From Streptomyces venezuelae (GTDB lineage Bacteria > Actinomycetota > Actinomycetes > Streptomycetales > Streptomycetaceae), in the NCBI RefSeq assembly GCF_008642335.1, contig NZ_CP029191.1:6200001-6264000 (forward strand): a stretch of DNA of 64,000 nt. The letters are read 5' to 3'. Below, piece after piece: positions 34,401-43,430 of this stretch; within the stretch, counting starts at the first letter, position 1; every line of letters starts with the position of its first letter. Under the pieces are notes generated by a model that searched no databases, was not told where the DNA came from, and saw nothing but the letters and a program-made list of their open reading frames with translations. The translations under genes and the position numbers were made by a program.

Positions 34401-35279
34401 GTGACCAGCACTGAACTCGCCAACGGTACGTCCCTGTCCATCCCTGCTCCGGCGTCCCCCTACCAAGGGGACATCGCCCGCTACTGGGACGGGGAGGCCA
34501 GGCCGGTGAACCTGCGCCTCGGCGACGTCGACGGGCTCTACCACCACCACTACGGCGTCGGGGACGTCGACCAGGACGCGTTGGGGGACGCGGCCGACAG
34601 CGAGTACGAGAAGAGGCTGATCGCCGAGCTCCACCGCCTGGAGTCGGCGCAGACCGACGTACTCCTCGACCAGCTCGGGCCCGTCGGGCGCGACGACACG
34701 GTCGTGGACGCAGGCTGCGGGCGCGGCGGCTCGTTGGTCATGGCCCACCAGCGGTTCGGCTGCCGCGCCGAGGGGGTCACCCTCTCCGCCAAGCAGGCCG
34801 ACTTCGCCAACCGGCGGGCCCGTGAACTCGGCGTGGAGGACTACGTCCACGCCCGCGTGTGCAACATGCTCGCCACGCCGTTCGAGACGGGCCAGGCCAA
34901 GGCCTCGTGGAACAACGAGTCCAGCATGTACGTCGATCTGGACGACCTCTTCGCCGAGCACTCGCGCATCCTCGCGCCCGGCGGCCGCTATGTGACCATC
35001 ACCGGCTGCTGGAACCCGCGGTACGGACAGCCCTCGAAGTGGGTCTCCCAGATCAACGCGCACTTCGAGTGCAACATCCACTCCCGCAGGGAGTACCTGA
35101 AGGCCATGGCCGACAACCGCCTCGTACCGCAGGCGATCGTCGACCTGACGGACGCGACGCTGCCCTACTGGGAGCTGCGGGCGACGTCGTCGCTGGTCAC
35201 CGGCATCGAGGAAGCGTTCATCAACTCGTACAGGGACGGCTCGTTCCAGTACGTGCTGATCGCCGCCGACCGGGTCTGA
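34401..35279 (+). CDS. Geranyl diphosphate 2-C-methyltransferase
   Basis: 292 residues. SAM methyltransferase with DAGCGRGGSLVMAHQRFGCRAEGVTLSAKQADFANRRARELGV (motif I region), then WNNESSMYVDLDDLFAEHSRILAPGGRYVTITGCWN. It methylates GPP at C2 to give the MIB synthase substrate. Start GTG 34401 follows AGAGGAG, 17 bases after mibS, so eshA-mibS-gppMT are one operon. Ends at a strong hairpin facing the CIS operon. Confidence 0.94.
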   Translation: MTSTELANGTSLSIPAPASPYQGDIARYWDGEARPVNLRLGDVDGLYHHHYGVGDVDQDALGDAADSEYEKRLIAELHRLESAQTDVLLDQLGPVGRDDTVVDAGCGRGGSLVMAHQRFGCRAEGVTLSAKQADFANRRARELGVEDYVHARVCNMLATPFETGQAKASWNNESSMYVDLDDLFAEHSRILAPGGRYVTITGCWNPRYGQPSKWVSQINAHFECNIHSRREYLKAMADNRLVPQAIVDLTDATLPYWELRATSSLVTGIEEAFINSYRDGSFQYVLIAADRV

Positions 35280-35297
35280 CCCGGGGTGAGGGTGTGA

Positions 35298-35328
35298 GGT
35301 CCGGGGCCGTCCAGGACGGCCCCGGACC
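35298..35328. terminator. Bidirectional terminator between the 2-MIB and CIS operons
   Basis: GGTCCGGGGCCGTCC, one base, then its exact complement: a 15-base-arm hairpin immediately between convergent stops at 35279 and 35331. Confidence 0.8.
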
Positions 35329-35330
35329 TT

Positions 35331-36524
35331 CTACTGTCCGCCCGTGGAGCGGCCGAAGAACTCCAGCTCGGCGATGGCCACCTGGCGCTTCTTGCCGGTG
35401 CCGTACGCGGAACGCAGGATGAGCCGTGCGTTCACCGCGTCCCGTACGCGTACGTCGAGCTTCTGCACGCCACCGTCGTTGATGCGGCGGTGCATCACGT
35501 GCTCCTTGCCCGCCGAGTCGTTGACCACGATGTCGAACTCCATCGGCCGCGCCTGCTCGGCGGCCTGCGCGCTGCGCGGCGAAGTGCCCGGCGTGATCAG
35601 GAGGTTGAGCAGGTCCGTGGGCTGGCCGAAGTCGGCCTGGATCCACTGGCCCGCCGAGTCGCCGGAGTAACCGGTGCCCCACCAGGTGTTGCTGTAGCCG
35701 TCGAAGGCGAGCTTGGCGGCCTGCTTGGGGGCGGCGTGCGAGGCGCTGTAGTCGGTGGGGTGGACGGGGACCCGCTTGGCGAAGTGGTCCTGCACGGCGC
35801 GCGCGGCCGGCGGCCCGCCGAAGATGCCGCCCACGACCAGGCCGACGACCGCCGCGATGCCCACGGCCCGCGCGATCCAGCGGGTGCGGTCGCGGTGGAG
35901 GCGGGGGCGCTGTCCCGCGTACGGGCCCTCGGCGGCCGGGGCGCCGTGGTCCTTGAGCGGGCTCGCGCAGCTGCGGCAGAAGTGGCGGCGGGGGGCGTTG
36001 GGCGTCCCGCAGCTCGGGCACGGCGGGCCCGACTCGGGCTCTGCGGGCACGGCGGCCTGCCGTACGCGCGGCCGTGCCGCCTCGGGCCTGCCCGGCAGCA
36101 CGCTGCCCGGCGTCTCCGGCGCCACGGGCTCGGAGCCCTCGGGCACGGGTACGAGCAGGGACCGGATGGCGGTGTCGGAGGGCCGCGGTGGTCCGGCCGA
36201 CGGCTCCGCGGGACGGCTCTCGGGGCGGTTCTCGGGGCCGGTGGAGGGGAGCGGGACGGTGGTGTCGGTCGATCCGGCACCGGCGCCCGCCCCCGCCCCG
36301 GCGGGGGGAGCGGTCCGGGGGTCGACCCGGGGGTCGGCCGGGGTCTGCGGCGCGGGAGAGCTGTCCGCGGCCGGAGCGGTGGCCGGGGTGTCCCAGCGGA
36401 GGAAAGCCCCGCACGAGTCGCAGAAGGACTGGCCGTGCTGGCGGGCCGGGGTGCCGCACTCGGGGCACGGCGTCGTGTTGGCGGGGGAGTTCTGCATGGC
36501 GTCCGTCTCGGGCTCGTCGGGCAT
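35331..36524 (-). CDS. CisA-like membrane protein: zinc ribbons, TM helix, discoidin-type outer domain
   Basis: 397 residues. Two zinc ribbons (CPECG...CDSCG near 20-39; CPSCG...CRSC near 167-184) frame a Pro/Ala-rich linker. One membrane helix (WIARAVGIAAVVGLVVGGIFG, about 217-237) follows, then a discoidin/galactose-binding-like domain (AFDGYSNTWWGTGYSGDSAGQWIQADFGQPTDLLNLLITPG) expected outside the membrane. It is the last gene of the contractile-injection operon. Its position and layout match CisA, reported to attach the S. coelicolor CIS to the membrane under stress. ATG 36524 follows AAGGGA. Confidence 0.83.
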   Translation of the reverse strand: MPDEPETDAMQNSPANTTPCPECGTPARQHGQSFCDSCGAFLRWDTPATAPAADSSPAPQTPADPRVDPRTAPPAGAGAGAGAGSTDTTVPLPSTGPENRPESRPAEPSAGPPRPSDTAIRSLLVPVPEGSEPVAPETPGSVLPGRPEAARPRVRQAAVPAEPESGPPCPSCGTPNAPRRHFCRSCASPLKDHGAPAAEGPYAGQRPRLHRDRTRWIARAVGIAAVVGLVVGGIFGGPPAARAVQDHFAKRVPVHPTDYSASHAAPKQAAKLAFDGYSNTWWGTGYSGDSAGQWIQADFGQPTDLLNLLITPGTSPRSAQAAEQARPMEFDIVVNDSAGKEHVMHRRINDGGVQKLDVRVRDAVNARLILRSAYGTGKKRQVAIAELEFFGRSTGGQ

Positions 36525-36526
36525 CT

Positions 36527-37846
36527 CTAGGTCCCTTCAGGGAAAGGCGTGGCTGTCACCTCGGCCGTGAAGGGGAGGTGTGCGGGGCGGGCCGCCGCGA
36601 CGACGGCTCGCAGGCGGTGCGTGTCCACGGATGCGGGATCGTGGACGCGCAAGGTGACGTGCAGGGCGGGGTGCGGGGCACCGGGGAAGGCGCCCAACGG
36701 GCGTGCGGACCAGGACGCGCCGCCGCTCTCGGCGATCTCCGGGCGGACCCCGAAGGCGAGTTCGACGGCCGCGGACAGGCCACGGCGGGTGCCGCGGACG
36801 CGGTGCAGGTCGACGGCGGAGGCGACGGCGTGGCGGCGGGTGGCCAGCGGCTCGGTGCCGTCGAGCTCCGTGCCGACCCAGTCCGTCAGCCAGTCGAGGA
36901 AGTCCGCGGGCGTCAGGGACGGCGTGAAGTACGCCTCCAGGCTGTCCAGGACGGCGAAGACGGGGGCGAGGACGACGTCCAGGCCGGAGACGAAGCGCAG
37001 GATGAAGTCGTCGTCGGCGAAGACGGCGGGCAGCTGGTCCCCGATGGGATGCGCGGAGCCGAGTCCGGGCAGGGACCCCCGCCTGGACGCGTGGCCGTCA
37101 CCGCCGCCGTTCCCGTCCCACCCGTCACCGGACCCGGGGCCGTCCCCGCCGCTGCCGCCCCCGCCGGCCGCACCCGGCGCGTGCCCCGCCTGGGAGGCGG
37201 GGGCGCTCGTGACCCCGGACTTCACCCAGGAAGCACGCGCGCCGCCCAAGGTGACGGAGTCCCCCGGAGTGCTCTCGGCCGAGGACTCGGTGCGCCCGGC
37301 ACGGCTCTTCGCCTGCGCGGCGGGGCGCTTCTCGGCGGGGCCGCGGGACGCCTTGGGCGCGGGTTCCGTCTTGGCAGGGATGCGGCTCGCCTTGGCGGCG
37401 GGTTTCGCTTCGAGGGCGGGGCCGGGGCCCGGGGTCGCCTCGGGGGTGTGGCCCGGTGTTGCGTACGGGTTTGTCTCCGGGGTGCGGCTTGGGGTGGTGG
37501 TGTGGGGGTTCGCTTCGGGTGCGGGGCTCGGGTTCGTGTCCGGGGTTGTCTCGGGGGTGTGGCCCGGTGTTGCGTACGGGTTTGCCCCCGAGGCGTGGCC
37601 CGGGGTGGTGGCGTACGGGTTCGGCTCCGAGGTGGGGTGCGGAGTCGTGGCGTACGGGTTCGGGGCGGGTGCGGGGCCCGCGTCCGCGTACGGGTTCGTC
37701 CCGGAGGTGTGCGGGGCGTCGGTCGCCGGGCCGAAACCGGGCGTGGGGGCGGGAGCCGTTTCCGGAACGCCCTCGGCCCTCGGACCCCGCTCCGCCTCCG
37801 CGGCGGGCTCCGGGGTGTCGTTCGTGCGGTTCTCGTCGGTCGTCAT
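36527..37846 (-). CDS. cis12: CIS baseplate protein, phage tail protein I-like (Cis12)
   Basis: 439 residues. The C-terminal 190 residues (HPIGDQLPAVFADDDFILRFVSGLDVVLAPVFAVLDSLEAYFTPSLTPADFLDWLTDWVGTELD, then RRGLSAAVELAFGVRPEI) match P2 gpI/Afp12-like tail proteins that complete the baseplate wedge. The N-terminal 230 residues are a disordered Pro/Thr/Gly region with NPYATTPGHTPE-type repeats and a Gly-rich segment. ATG 37846 overlaps the baseplate J stop by four bases. Confidence 0.88.
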   Translation of the reverse strand: MTTDENRTNDTPEPAAEAERGPRAEGVPETAPAPTPGFGPATDAPHTSGTNPYADAGPAPAPNPYATTPHPTSEPNPYATTPGHASGANPYATPGHTPETTPDTNPSPAPEANPHTTTPSRTPETNPYATPGHTPEATPGPGPALEAKPAAKASRIPAKTEPAPKASRGPAEKRPAAQAKSRAGRTESSAESTPGDSVTLGGARASWVKSGVTSAPASQAGHAPGAAGGGGSGGDGPGSGDGWDGNGGGDGHASRRGSLPGLGSAHPIGDQLPAVFADDDFILRFVSGLDVVLAPVFAVLDSLEAYFTPSLTPADFLDWLTDWVGTELDGTEPLATRRHAVASAVDLHRVRGTRRGLSAAVELAFGVRPEIAESGGASWSARPLGAFPGAPHPALHVTLRVHDPASVDTHRLRAVVAAARPAHLPFTAEVTATPFPEGT

Positions 37847-39804
37847 CGTGCCTCGATGACGCGGACGCGGTGGTCGAAGGGGAACAGGAGGGCCGAGGGG
37901 GCCAGTTCGATGCGGTCCGTGGCGTCGCCCCTGCGGCCCGTCAGGGGGTCGGCGGGGTGCAACAGGACCTCGTCGACGAGCTCCACGCCCGGCACCCGCT
38001 GCAGCGCGGCGAAGATCTCGCCCGCGCGCAGCGGGCGGCCGAACGGCCAGCCCTCGCGGTGGGCGCCGCCGGTCAGCGGGTCGAGGTAGGCGTAGAGGGC
38101 GTCGAGCGCCTCGGAGCGGACGCGTTCGGCGTGGGCGGCGCGGAAGGAGTGGAGCGTGGCGACGACGGTGACGCCCTGGTAGTAGGGCGGGCCGACCGAG
38201 AGGCGCGTGCCGAGGGGGCGGCGGTCGTCGAGGAACGAGGTGACACGGGAGAGGAGTTCCTCACCCGGCACCAGCTGCTCGAAGCGGAGCCGCCCGCCCC
38301 GGTCCGGCACCGCCTGCGGCACGACGAGGACCCGGACCGCGTTCTCCCCGGCCTTGGCGGAGTCCGCGGCCAGGCAGTGGATGCGCGCCGTCTCGGGCGC
38401 GGCCCGCCGGGCCAGCTCCTCGTAGTCGCGCGCCGTCACCGCCCGCTCCTGCGCGCGCAGCGCGATCGGCGCGCGGACCTTCGCCTCCTCGACCGTCTCG
38501 CCGTCCACGCCGCCGCGCGCCGCCTCGCGGTTCTCCACGCGGGCGACGTACGGGATGGAGCTGCGCAGGACCTGGATGGCGCCGCGGGCCACGTTGCCCG
38601 TGCGGCCGCCGCCCGTGCGGTAGCGGGTGGCGCGGATCGCCGCGCCCTTCTGGGGGACGGCGCCGAACTGCCGCAGGGAGCCGTCCGGTTCGCGCACCGC
38701 GGGGCCGAACGCGATCTCGCCGGTCGCCGCGTCCAGCGTGATGTGCGGGTCGTACGGTCCGGACGAGGCGAAGTCGTCGACGACCTGCCACTCGGCCCAG
38801 CCCGCACCCTCGCCGTCGGAGACCTCGAGGATCAGCGGCGGCCGGTCGGCGACCACCGGGGCCTGGGCGAGGCGGACGCGCTGTCCGGGCACGCCCGTGG
38901 AGTCGCCGAGGAGTTCGTCGCGCACGACGTCCGCGTGCGCGACACCGGTCGTGCCGCCGATGGTGAACGCGGCGGCGGACCGCACGGTCGGCGACGCGCT
39001 GTAGAACGGCTGGCCCTTCGCCGCCTCGGTGACCCGGCAGCGCACCCAGCCCGCGTCCTGCCGCCCGATGCGCGAGACGATGTGCCCGGCCGGAATGTGC
39101 AGCACGACGTCGCCGGGCCGGTTGAGGCCACCCGTGGAGTCCTCGTCCACCTCGCACTCGGTCCAGCCGTCCGCGGTCCACGCCTCCCACACCAGCGGCG
39201 GCTGCCGCGGGTCGACGCCCACACCGTCCACCCGGCTGTCGAGCTGCAGCACCGCCGCGCACCGCGGCACCGCCGCGCTGAGCCCGAAGAGCAGCGTGTC
39301 GCCCGGCCGCGGCGACTCGGCGAAGACCGCCACGTCACGGCCGCCGAAGATGTCCTGCCCGCAGTCCTGCGGCGTGCTGCCGTCCTCCTGGCGCAGTACG
39401 GCCGACAGCTCGCAGGGCACCACGGTCAGATCCGCCTCGGTGGCGAAGGCCACCGCTTCCTCGGTCTCCGTGCGGCTGGTCGCCACCTCCGTGCCGGTGG
39501 GCAGGACCACCGGCTCGGGCTGCGGCGCGGACAGCCAGAACGTGACGTCCGCGCGGGCCGCGGACGGCGGGAAGAGGGTGACGCCGAGGAGGTCGAGGAA
39601 GGCCAGGTGGTTCTTCTCCGGCACGCGGTTGAGCCGGTACACGATCTGGTCGGCCATGTGCGCGACGGCCTCGACGAGGGTGACTCCCGGGTCGGAGACG
39701 TTGTGATCGGTCCACTCCGGGCAGCGCTGCTGGATGTAGCGCTTGGCGTCGTCGACGAACTGCTGGAAGCGCCGGTCGTCGAGGTGGGGTGCGGGCAGGG
39801 CCAT
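37843..39804 (-). CDS. cis11: CIS baseplate J/gp6-like protein (Cis11)
   Basis: 653 residues. DDRRFQQFVDDAKRYIQQRCPEWTDHNVSDPGVTLVEAVAHMADQIVYRLNRVPEKNHLAFLDLLGVTLFPP is the conserved N-terminal domain of Afp11/gp6 baseplate wedge proteins, and the ARDYEELARRAAPETARIHCL and C-terminal beta-rich segments complete the J family. It clamps the gp25 sheath-linked wedge. Six bases separate it from gp25. Confidence 0.93.
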   Translation of the reverse strand: MALPAPHLDDRRFQQFVDDAKRYIQQRCPEWTDHNVSDPGVTLVEAVAHMADQIVYRLNRVPEKNHLAFLDLLGVTLFPPSAARADVTFWLSAPQPEPVVLPTGTEVATSRTETEEAVAFATEADLTVVPCELSAVLRQEDGSTPQDCGQDIFGGRDVAVFAESPRPGDTLLFGLSAAVPRCAAVLQLDSRVDGVGVDPRQPPLVWEAWTADGWTECEVDEDSTGGLNRPGDVVLHIPAGHIVSRIGRQDAGWVRCRVTEAAKGQPFYSASPTVRSAAAFTIGGTTGVAHADVVRDELLGDSTGVPGQRVRLAQAPVVADRPPLILEVSDGEGAGWAEWQVVDDFASSGPYDPHITLDAATGEIAFGPAVREPDGSLRQFGAVPQKGAAIRATRYRTGGGRTGNVARGAIQVLRSSIPYVARVENREAARGGVDGETVEEAKVRAPIALRAQERAVTARDYEELARRAAPETARIHCLAADSAKAGENAVRVLVVPQAVPDRGGRLRFEQLVPGEELLSRVTSFLDDRRPLGTRLSVGPPYYQGVTVVATLHSFRAAHAERVRSEALDALYAYLDPLTGGAHREGWPFGRPLRAGEIFAALQRVPGVELVDEVLLHPADPLTGRRGDATDRIELAPSALLFPFDHRVRVIEAR

Positions 39805-39810
39805 CGGACT

Positions 39811-40224
39811 TCAGACTCCGCTCTCTGATTCCGTGGACGGGATCACGTAGAAGGGGAAGACGAGACTGCGCGGATTGTTGGTGCCGCGCACGGTGTAGCT
39901 CACGTCGATGAACAGGACGGACGGGTCGTCGGGGGCCGGACTGACCTCGACGTCCAGGACGTCGATGCGCGGCTCCCAGCGGTCGAGCGAGGACCGCACC
40001 TCGTACCGGATCCGCCCCGCCGTCGCCTCGTTGACCGGCGCGAACACCATGTCGTGCACGGCGCAGCCGAATTCGGGCCGCATCGGGCGTTCGCCCGGCG
40101 CGGTGGCGAGCACGAGCCGGATCGACTCCTCGATCTCGCGCTCGCGCCGGGCCAGCGCGATGCCGCCGCCGGCGTTGATGCGCAGCGGAAACGTCCAGCC
40201 CGCACCGACGAACTGCTCACTCAT
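39811..40224 (-). CDS. cis9: CIS baseplate gp25/GPW lysozyme-like protein (Cis9)
   Basis: 137 residues. GWTFPLRINAGGGIALARREREIEESIRLVLATAPGERPMRPEFGCAVHDMVFAPVNEATAGRIRYEVRSSLDRWEPRIDVLDVEV is the classic gp25/GPW fold with the EPR core that nucleates sheath assembly. ATG 40224 is preceded by GAGGGGG. The longer open frame through 41631 is only an overlap with the VgrG gene on the same strand. Confidence 0.93.
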   Translation of the reverse strand: MSEQFVGAGWTFPLRINAGGGIALARREREIEESIRLVLATAPGERPMRPEFGCAVHDMVFAPVNEATAGRIRYEVRSSLDRWEPRIDVLDVEVSPAPDDPSVLFIDVSYTVRGTNNPRSLVFPFYVIPSTESESGV

Positions 40225-40256
40225 GATCAGTGGCCCCCTCGACCCTGGACTCGACG

Positions 40257-42176
40257 CTAGAAAGGAATGCCATTGCGCAGCACGGCAGGTGCGGTCAGGG
40301 TGACGGTCGCCGGTGACGTGATGGCCGCGGCGGCGCCCGCGTTGACGGCCACCGCGCCCGCGGCGGTCACGGAGACCGCGCCGACCGCGTTGACGGCGAC
40401 GGCGCCCGCCGACTTGAGGCTGACGACACCGGTCGCGTTGATGTCCGCCATGCCGCCCGCGTTGACACCGAACTTGGCGCCCGCCTTGATGTCGACCGCG
40501 CCGCCCGCGCTCATCGTCAGCGAACCGCCCGCCGTCAGCGACAGGTTGCCGCCCGCCCTGATGCTGACGTTGCGGGTCCCCGAGATGGACACCGTGCCGT
40601 CGCTGCGGATGGTCACGCTGGTCCGCGCCTCGTCCATGTGGACGGTGAGGCGGCCGTTGCCGGTCTGCAGCCGGATGCCGCTCTTCATGCGGGACTTGGC
40701 GTCCACGAGCTCCATGGTGTGACCGCTGCGCGAGGAGACGGAGCGCCAGTTGACCCGGCCGCTGGTCGGGTCGATCGGCTGCAGCCCGTCGGTGTTGGGC
40801 GTCGGCTTGTCCCGCCCGTTGTACAACCCGGCGAGAACATAGGGGTGTTCCAGAGACCCCCGGTCGAAGGCGACGAGCACCTCGTCGCCCACCTCCGGCA
40901 TCATCAACCCGCCGCCCCGGACGCCGCCCAGCTGCGCGATACGGCACCAGTCGCTTTCGTACGTGTCCGAGAGCCACGGAAAACGCAGCTTGACCCGGTT
41001 CATCTTCAGCGGGTCCTTCGCGTTGCTGACCAGCGCCATCGCGACGCCCGGCATCGGCGGCGCGGCGTCCGCGCCGCCCGACGCGAGCCCGTACAGGGAA
41101 CGGAACTGACGCCCCGAGACGGTCAGCCACGTCGTGAACGGCCGCCCGGACTCGAAGAGATGACGCACCCCGGTCGCCGTGTACTTCCCCTCGAAGGGGA
41201 ACCCCGCCCCCTTCAGCGCCACGGGACGCCCCGGCCGCAGATCGGGGTTGCCGGTGACGGCGACCTCCAGTTCGGCGAACGACCCCGCCACGTCGTCCGC
41301 GAGCGACCGGGCGGCGTGCGTGACCTGCGCCTGCGTCGTGTACGGCCACCCCGTATCCGTCAGCTCCGCCTTCCCGAACGGCTGCGACAGCTGCCCGGGC
41401 GTGATGTCGGCGACGATGTCCTTGCTGCGGACCGCGGGGGACTGCGCGGACAGGGCGCGCTTGGCCCGCATGTCCCACCCGCGCACCCCGGCCGTCGCGA
41501 CCTGGCCCGCCGCCGTCACCGCGACCCGGCTGTGCAGCGCGTTGTGCCTGAACTCCAGGACGTACGGGCTCTGCGCGGCCGGTGTCGAGTCGGAGGGCGC
41601 CCCGGAGGCGGGCGCGAGCTTGGCGAAGCACAGCTTCCCGTCCTCGTCGAAGGACAGGTGGGTGTCGTTCTCCTGCGCGAGCCGGGAGAGGAAGTCCCAG
41701 TCGGTGATGTTCGGCTGGGTCGCCAGTTCGTACACCGTCGGAGTCGACTCGATCTTCCCGAGCTTCACCTTGTTGGCGGCGGCGACGCGGCGCACGATGT
41801 CGGACGCCGTCATGTTCGGGAAGCCCTCCACCCGGCGGTTGCGGAGCAGCCGGTGCCCCGGGTCGTAGCCGCGCACGACGAGCTGCTTGCCGCCCGCGTC
41901 CGCGTCGACCTCCAGGGCGGTGACCTCACCGGTCAGCATCGGCTTGCCGCGCACGCCGTCCGTGAACGGGCACAGGACGGCCTCGGCGCCGACCTTGATC
42001 TGCGGGAACTTCTCCAGGATGTCCCCGCCTTCGTCGACGAAGGTCAGCTGGAAGGCGGACGGCACGTTCACACTGGCGTCCACCCAGCCCTCCACGAGCA
42101 GCACGGCGAGCTTGTCGGGCAGGACGGACCCGCCGATCTCGGCGTGCAGGACGCTCGTGTACGTCTTCTCACTCAT
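40257..42176 (-). CDS. cis8: VgrG-like hub and spike protein (Cis8)
   Basis: 639 residues. The N-terminal gp27-like hub (SEKTYTSVLHAEIGGSVLPDKLAVLLVEGWVDASVN, VRGYDPGHRLLRNRRVEGF, WDFLSRLAQENDTHLSFDEDG) leads to an OB domain (VSNAKDPLKMNRVKLRFPWLSDTYESDWCRIAQ, EVGDEVLVAFDRGSLEHPYVLAGLYN) and a C-terminal repetitive beta-helix (VSIRAGGNLSLTAGGSLTMSAGGAVDIKAGAKF and similar, about residues 545-630). It forms the central membrane-piercing spike. No PAAR tip protein was seen, so this helix may end the spike. ATG 42176 overlaps the preceding stop (TGATG). Confidence 0.93.
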   Translation of the reverse strand: MSEKTYTSVLHAEIGGSVLPDKLAVLLVEGWVDASVNVPSAFQLTFVDEGGDILEKFPQIKVGAEAVLCPFTDGVRGKPMLTGEVTALEVDADAGGKQLVVRGYDPGHRLLRNRRVEGFPNMTASDIVRRVAAANKVKLGKIESTPTVYELATQPNITDWDFLSRLAQENDTHLSFDEDGKLCFAKLAPASGAPSDSTPAAQSPYVLEFRHNALHSRVAVTAAGQVATAGVRGWDMRAKRALSAQSPAVRSKDIVADITPGQLSQPFGKAELTDTGWPYTTQAQVTHAARSLADDVAGSFAELEVAVTGNPDLRPGRPVALKGAGFPFEGKYTATGVRHLFESGRPFTTWLTVSGRQFRSLYGLASGGADAAPPMPGVAMALVSNAKDPLKMNRVKLRFPWLSDTYESDWCRIAQLGGVRGGGLMMPEVGDEVLVAFDRGSLEHPYVLAGLYNGRDKPTPNTDGLQPIDPTSGRVNWRSVSSRSGHTMELVDAKSRMKSGIRLQTGNGRLTVHMDEARTSVTIRSDGTVSISGTRNVSIRAGGNLSLTAGGSLTMSAGGAVDIKAGAKFGVNAGGMADINATGVVSLKSAGAVAVNAVGAVSVTAAGAVAVNAGAAAAITSPATVTLTAPAVLRNGIPF

Positions 42177-42934
42177 CAGGACTCCACGTGCGAGGGGGCG
42201 GTGACGGGGCCGGGCCGGGCCTCGTCGGCGGCGGGCAGCAGCAGCTCGGTGCCGGGCCGCAGCCGCATCGGGTCGTCGATGTCGTTGGCCTCGGCGATCA
42301 GCCGCCAGCGGGTGGCGTCCCCGTACTCCCGCCACGCCAGCGACGCCAGCGAGTCACCCGCGACCGTGCGGTGCACACGGCGCGCGGAGAGCGCGCCGGA
42401 CGTCGGGTTCTGCCCCTTGGTGGGCATCGACACCTCGGTCAGCGAGAGCGAGCACGTGGCACGGATCGGCTCACCGGTCGGATTGAAAAGGGTGTACGTG
42501 GCGCTGACATTGGTCACGTACGCCACGAACTGCACGGTGTTGAACGACCCCCACGAGAAACGCACCCACGGCGGCGAGGGCCGCTTGGAGCTGACGCTCT
42601 GCGGAGTCACCTCGCAGCACGACAGAAGCATCTCGACCTGCTTCTGCACCTTCCCCGAGTTGGGCGTGCCCGACGAGTCGAGGAACACCTCCAGCTGGAG
42701 GGTGGCGGGCGCGGCACCGGTGAACTTCGGCGGCGCGCCACGCGTGTACGCGACCGCACGCTGCGTACGCCACTCAGCCGACCGCGCCATCTGCAGCTGC
42801 GTCGGATTGAACTGGAACTCCACCTCACCGATCCGCCCGCCCATCGACCCGCCGAGGTCGGTGGGCGGCTGGTGGATGGCGAGCGCGGCGCGCACGAGGC
42901 TGGCGCCGGCCTTTCCGCCCGTGGGCGCGGCCAT
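42176..42934 (-). CDS. cis7: CIS LysM-containing baseplate protein (Cis7)
   Basis: 252 residues. EVEFQFNPTQLQMARSAEWRTQ and FSWGSFNTVQFVAYVTNVSATYTLFNPTGEPIRATCSLSLTEV match Afp7-type tail-tube/hub adaptors; HRTVAGDSLASLAWREYGDATRWRLIAEANDIDDPMRLRPGTELLLP is a C-terminal LysM-like domain. ATG 42934 is chosen because GGGAGGTG lies about seven bases upstream; GTG 42943 overlaps the tube gene more. Confidence 0.9.
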   Translation of the reverse strand: MAAPTGGKAGASLVRAALAIHQPPTDLGGSMGGRIGEVEFQFNPTQLQMARSAEWRTQRAVAYTRGAPPKFTGAAPATLQLEVFLDSSGTPNSGKVQKQVEMLLSCCEVTPQSVSSKRPSPPWVRFSWGSFNTVQFVAYVTNVSATYTLFNPTGEPIRATCSLSLTEVSMPTKGQNPTSGALSARRVHRTVAGDSLASLAWREYGDATRWRLIAEANDIDDPMRLRPGTELLLPAADEARPGPVTAPSHVES

Positions 42935-42935
42935 C

Positions 42936-43373
42936 TCAGGCACCTCCCGCGTCGGTGAACCCGTGGTGCGCGATCTCCAGCGTCTCCGTCGCCACGGCGG
43001 GACTGTCCGGACTGAGGCTCGGCCCCTGCCAGCGCACGGGCAGCACCTCGACGAGCCCCCACTGCGCGACGATCGAACCGTCCGCGCGCAGCGCCGCGAT
43101 CTGCGCGGTCGGCCGCGAGATCCCCGTCGCGATGGACGAGATCCAGGCGGCCACGCGCGCGGTGTCGGCGGTCAGCGGCCGGGTCAGCCGGATGGTGGAG
43201 AAGGTCACGCGGGTCGGCAGCTGCCAGACGAACCCGTTGTTGCCGCCCTCCTGCCGCTGCTCCACCTCCACCTCGGAGGAGAGCCCGTCGCACCCGTTGA
43301 ACAGGCCGAGGTCCTGGCCGTCGATGGTGAGCTTGAAGAAGACGGTGGAGCCGGGGTCCTTGGGCGAGGGCAT
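42936..43373 (-). CDS. CIS inner tube initiator/gp19-like protein (Cis1 paralogue)
   Basis: 145 residues. KLTIDGQDLGLFNGCDGLSSEVEVEQRQEGGNNGFVWQLPTRVTFSTIRLTRPLTADTARVAAWISSI is gp19/Hcp-like tube text. Its place next to the LysM and hub genes suggests the initiator ring rather than the bulk tube, which is the protein at 47771-48214 beside the sheath. ATG 43373 follows AGAG. Confidence 0.9.
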   Translation of the reverse strand: MPSPKDPGSTVFFKLTIDGQDLGLFNGCDGLSSEVEVEQRQEGGNNGFVWQLPTRVTFSTIRLTRPLTADTARVAAWISSIATGISRPTAQIAALRADGSIVAQWGLVEVLPVRWQGPSLSPDSPAVATETLEIAHHGFTDAGGA

Positions 43374-43430
43374 GGTTTCTCTTTGCTGTGGAGGTGGTTT
43401 GGGTTCGGTCTGGTTGCGGTCGCTCGTCCG

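Noticed and set aside
39811..41631. Long 606-codon frame for the gp25 gene
   Set aside because: Only the last 137 codons match gp25; the rest overlaps the VgrG gene in another frame and is Arg/Gly-rich.
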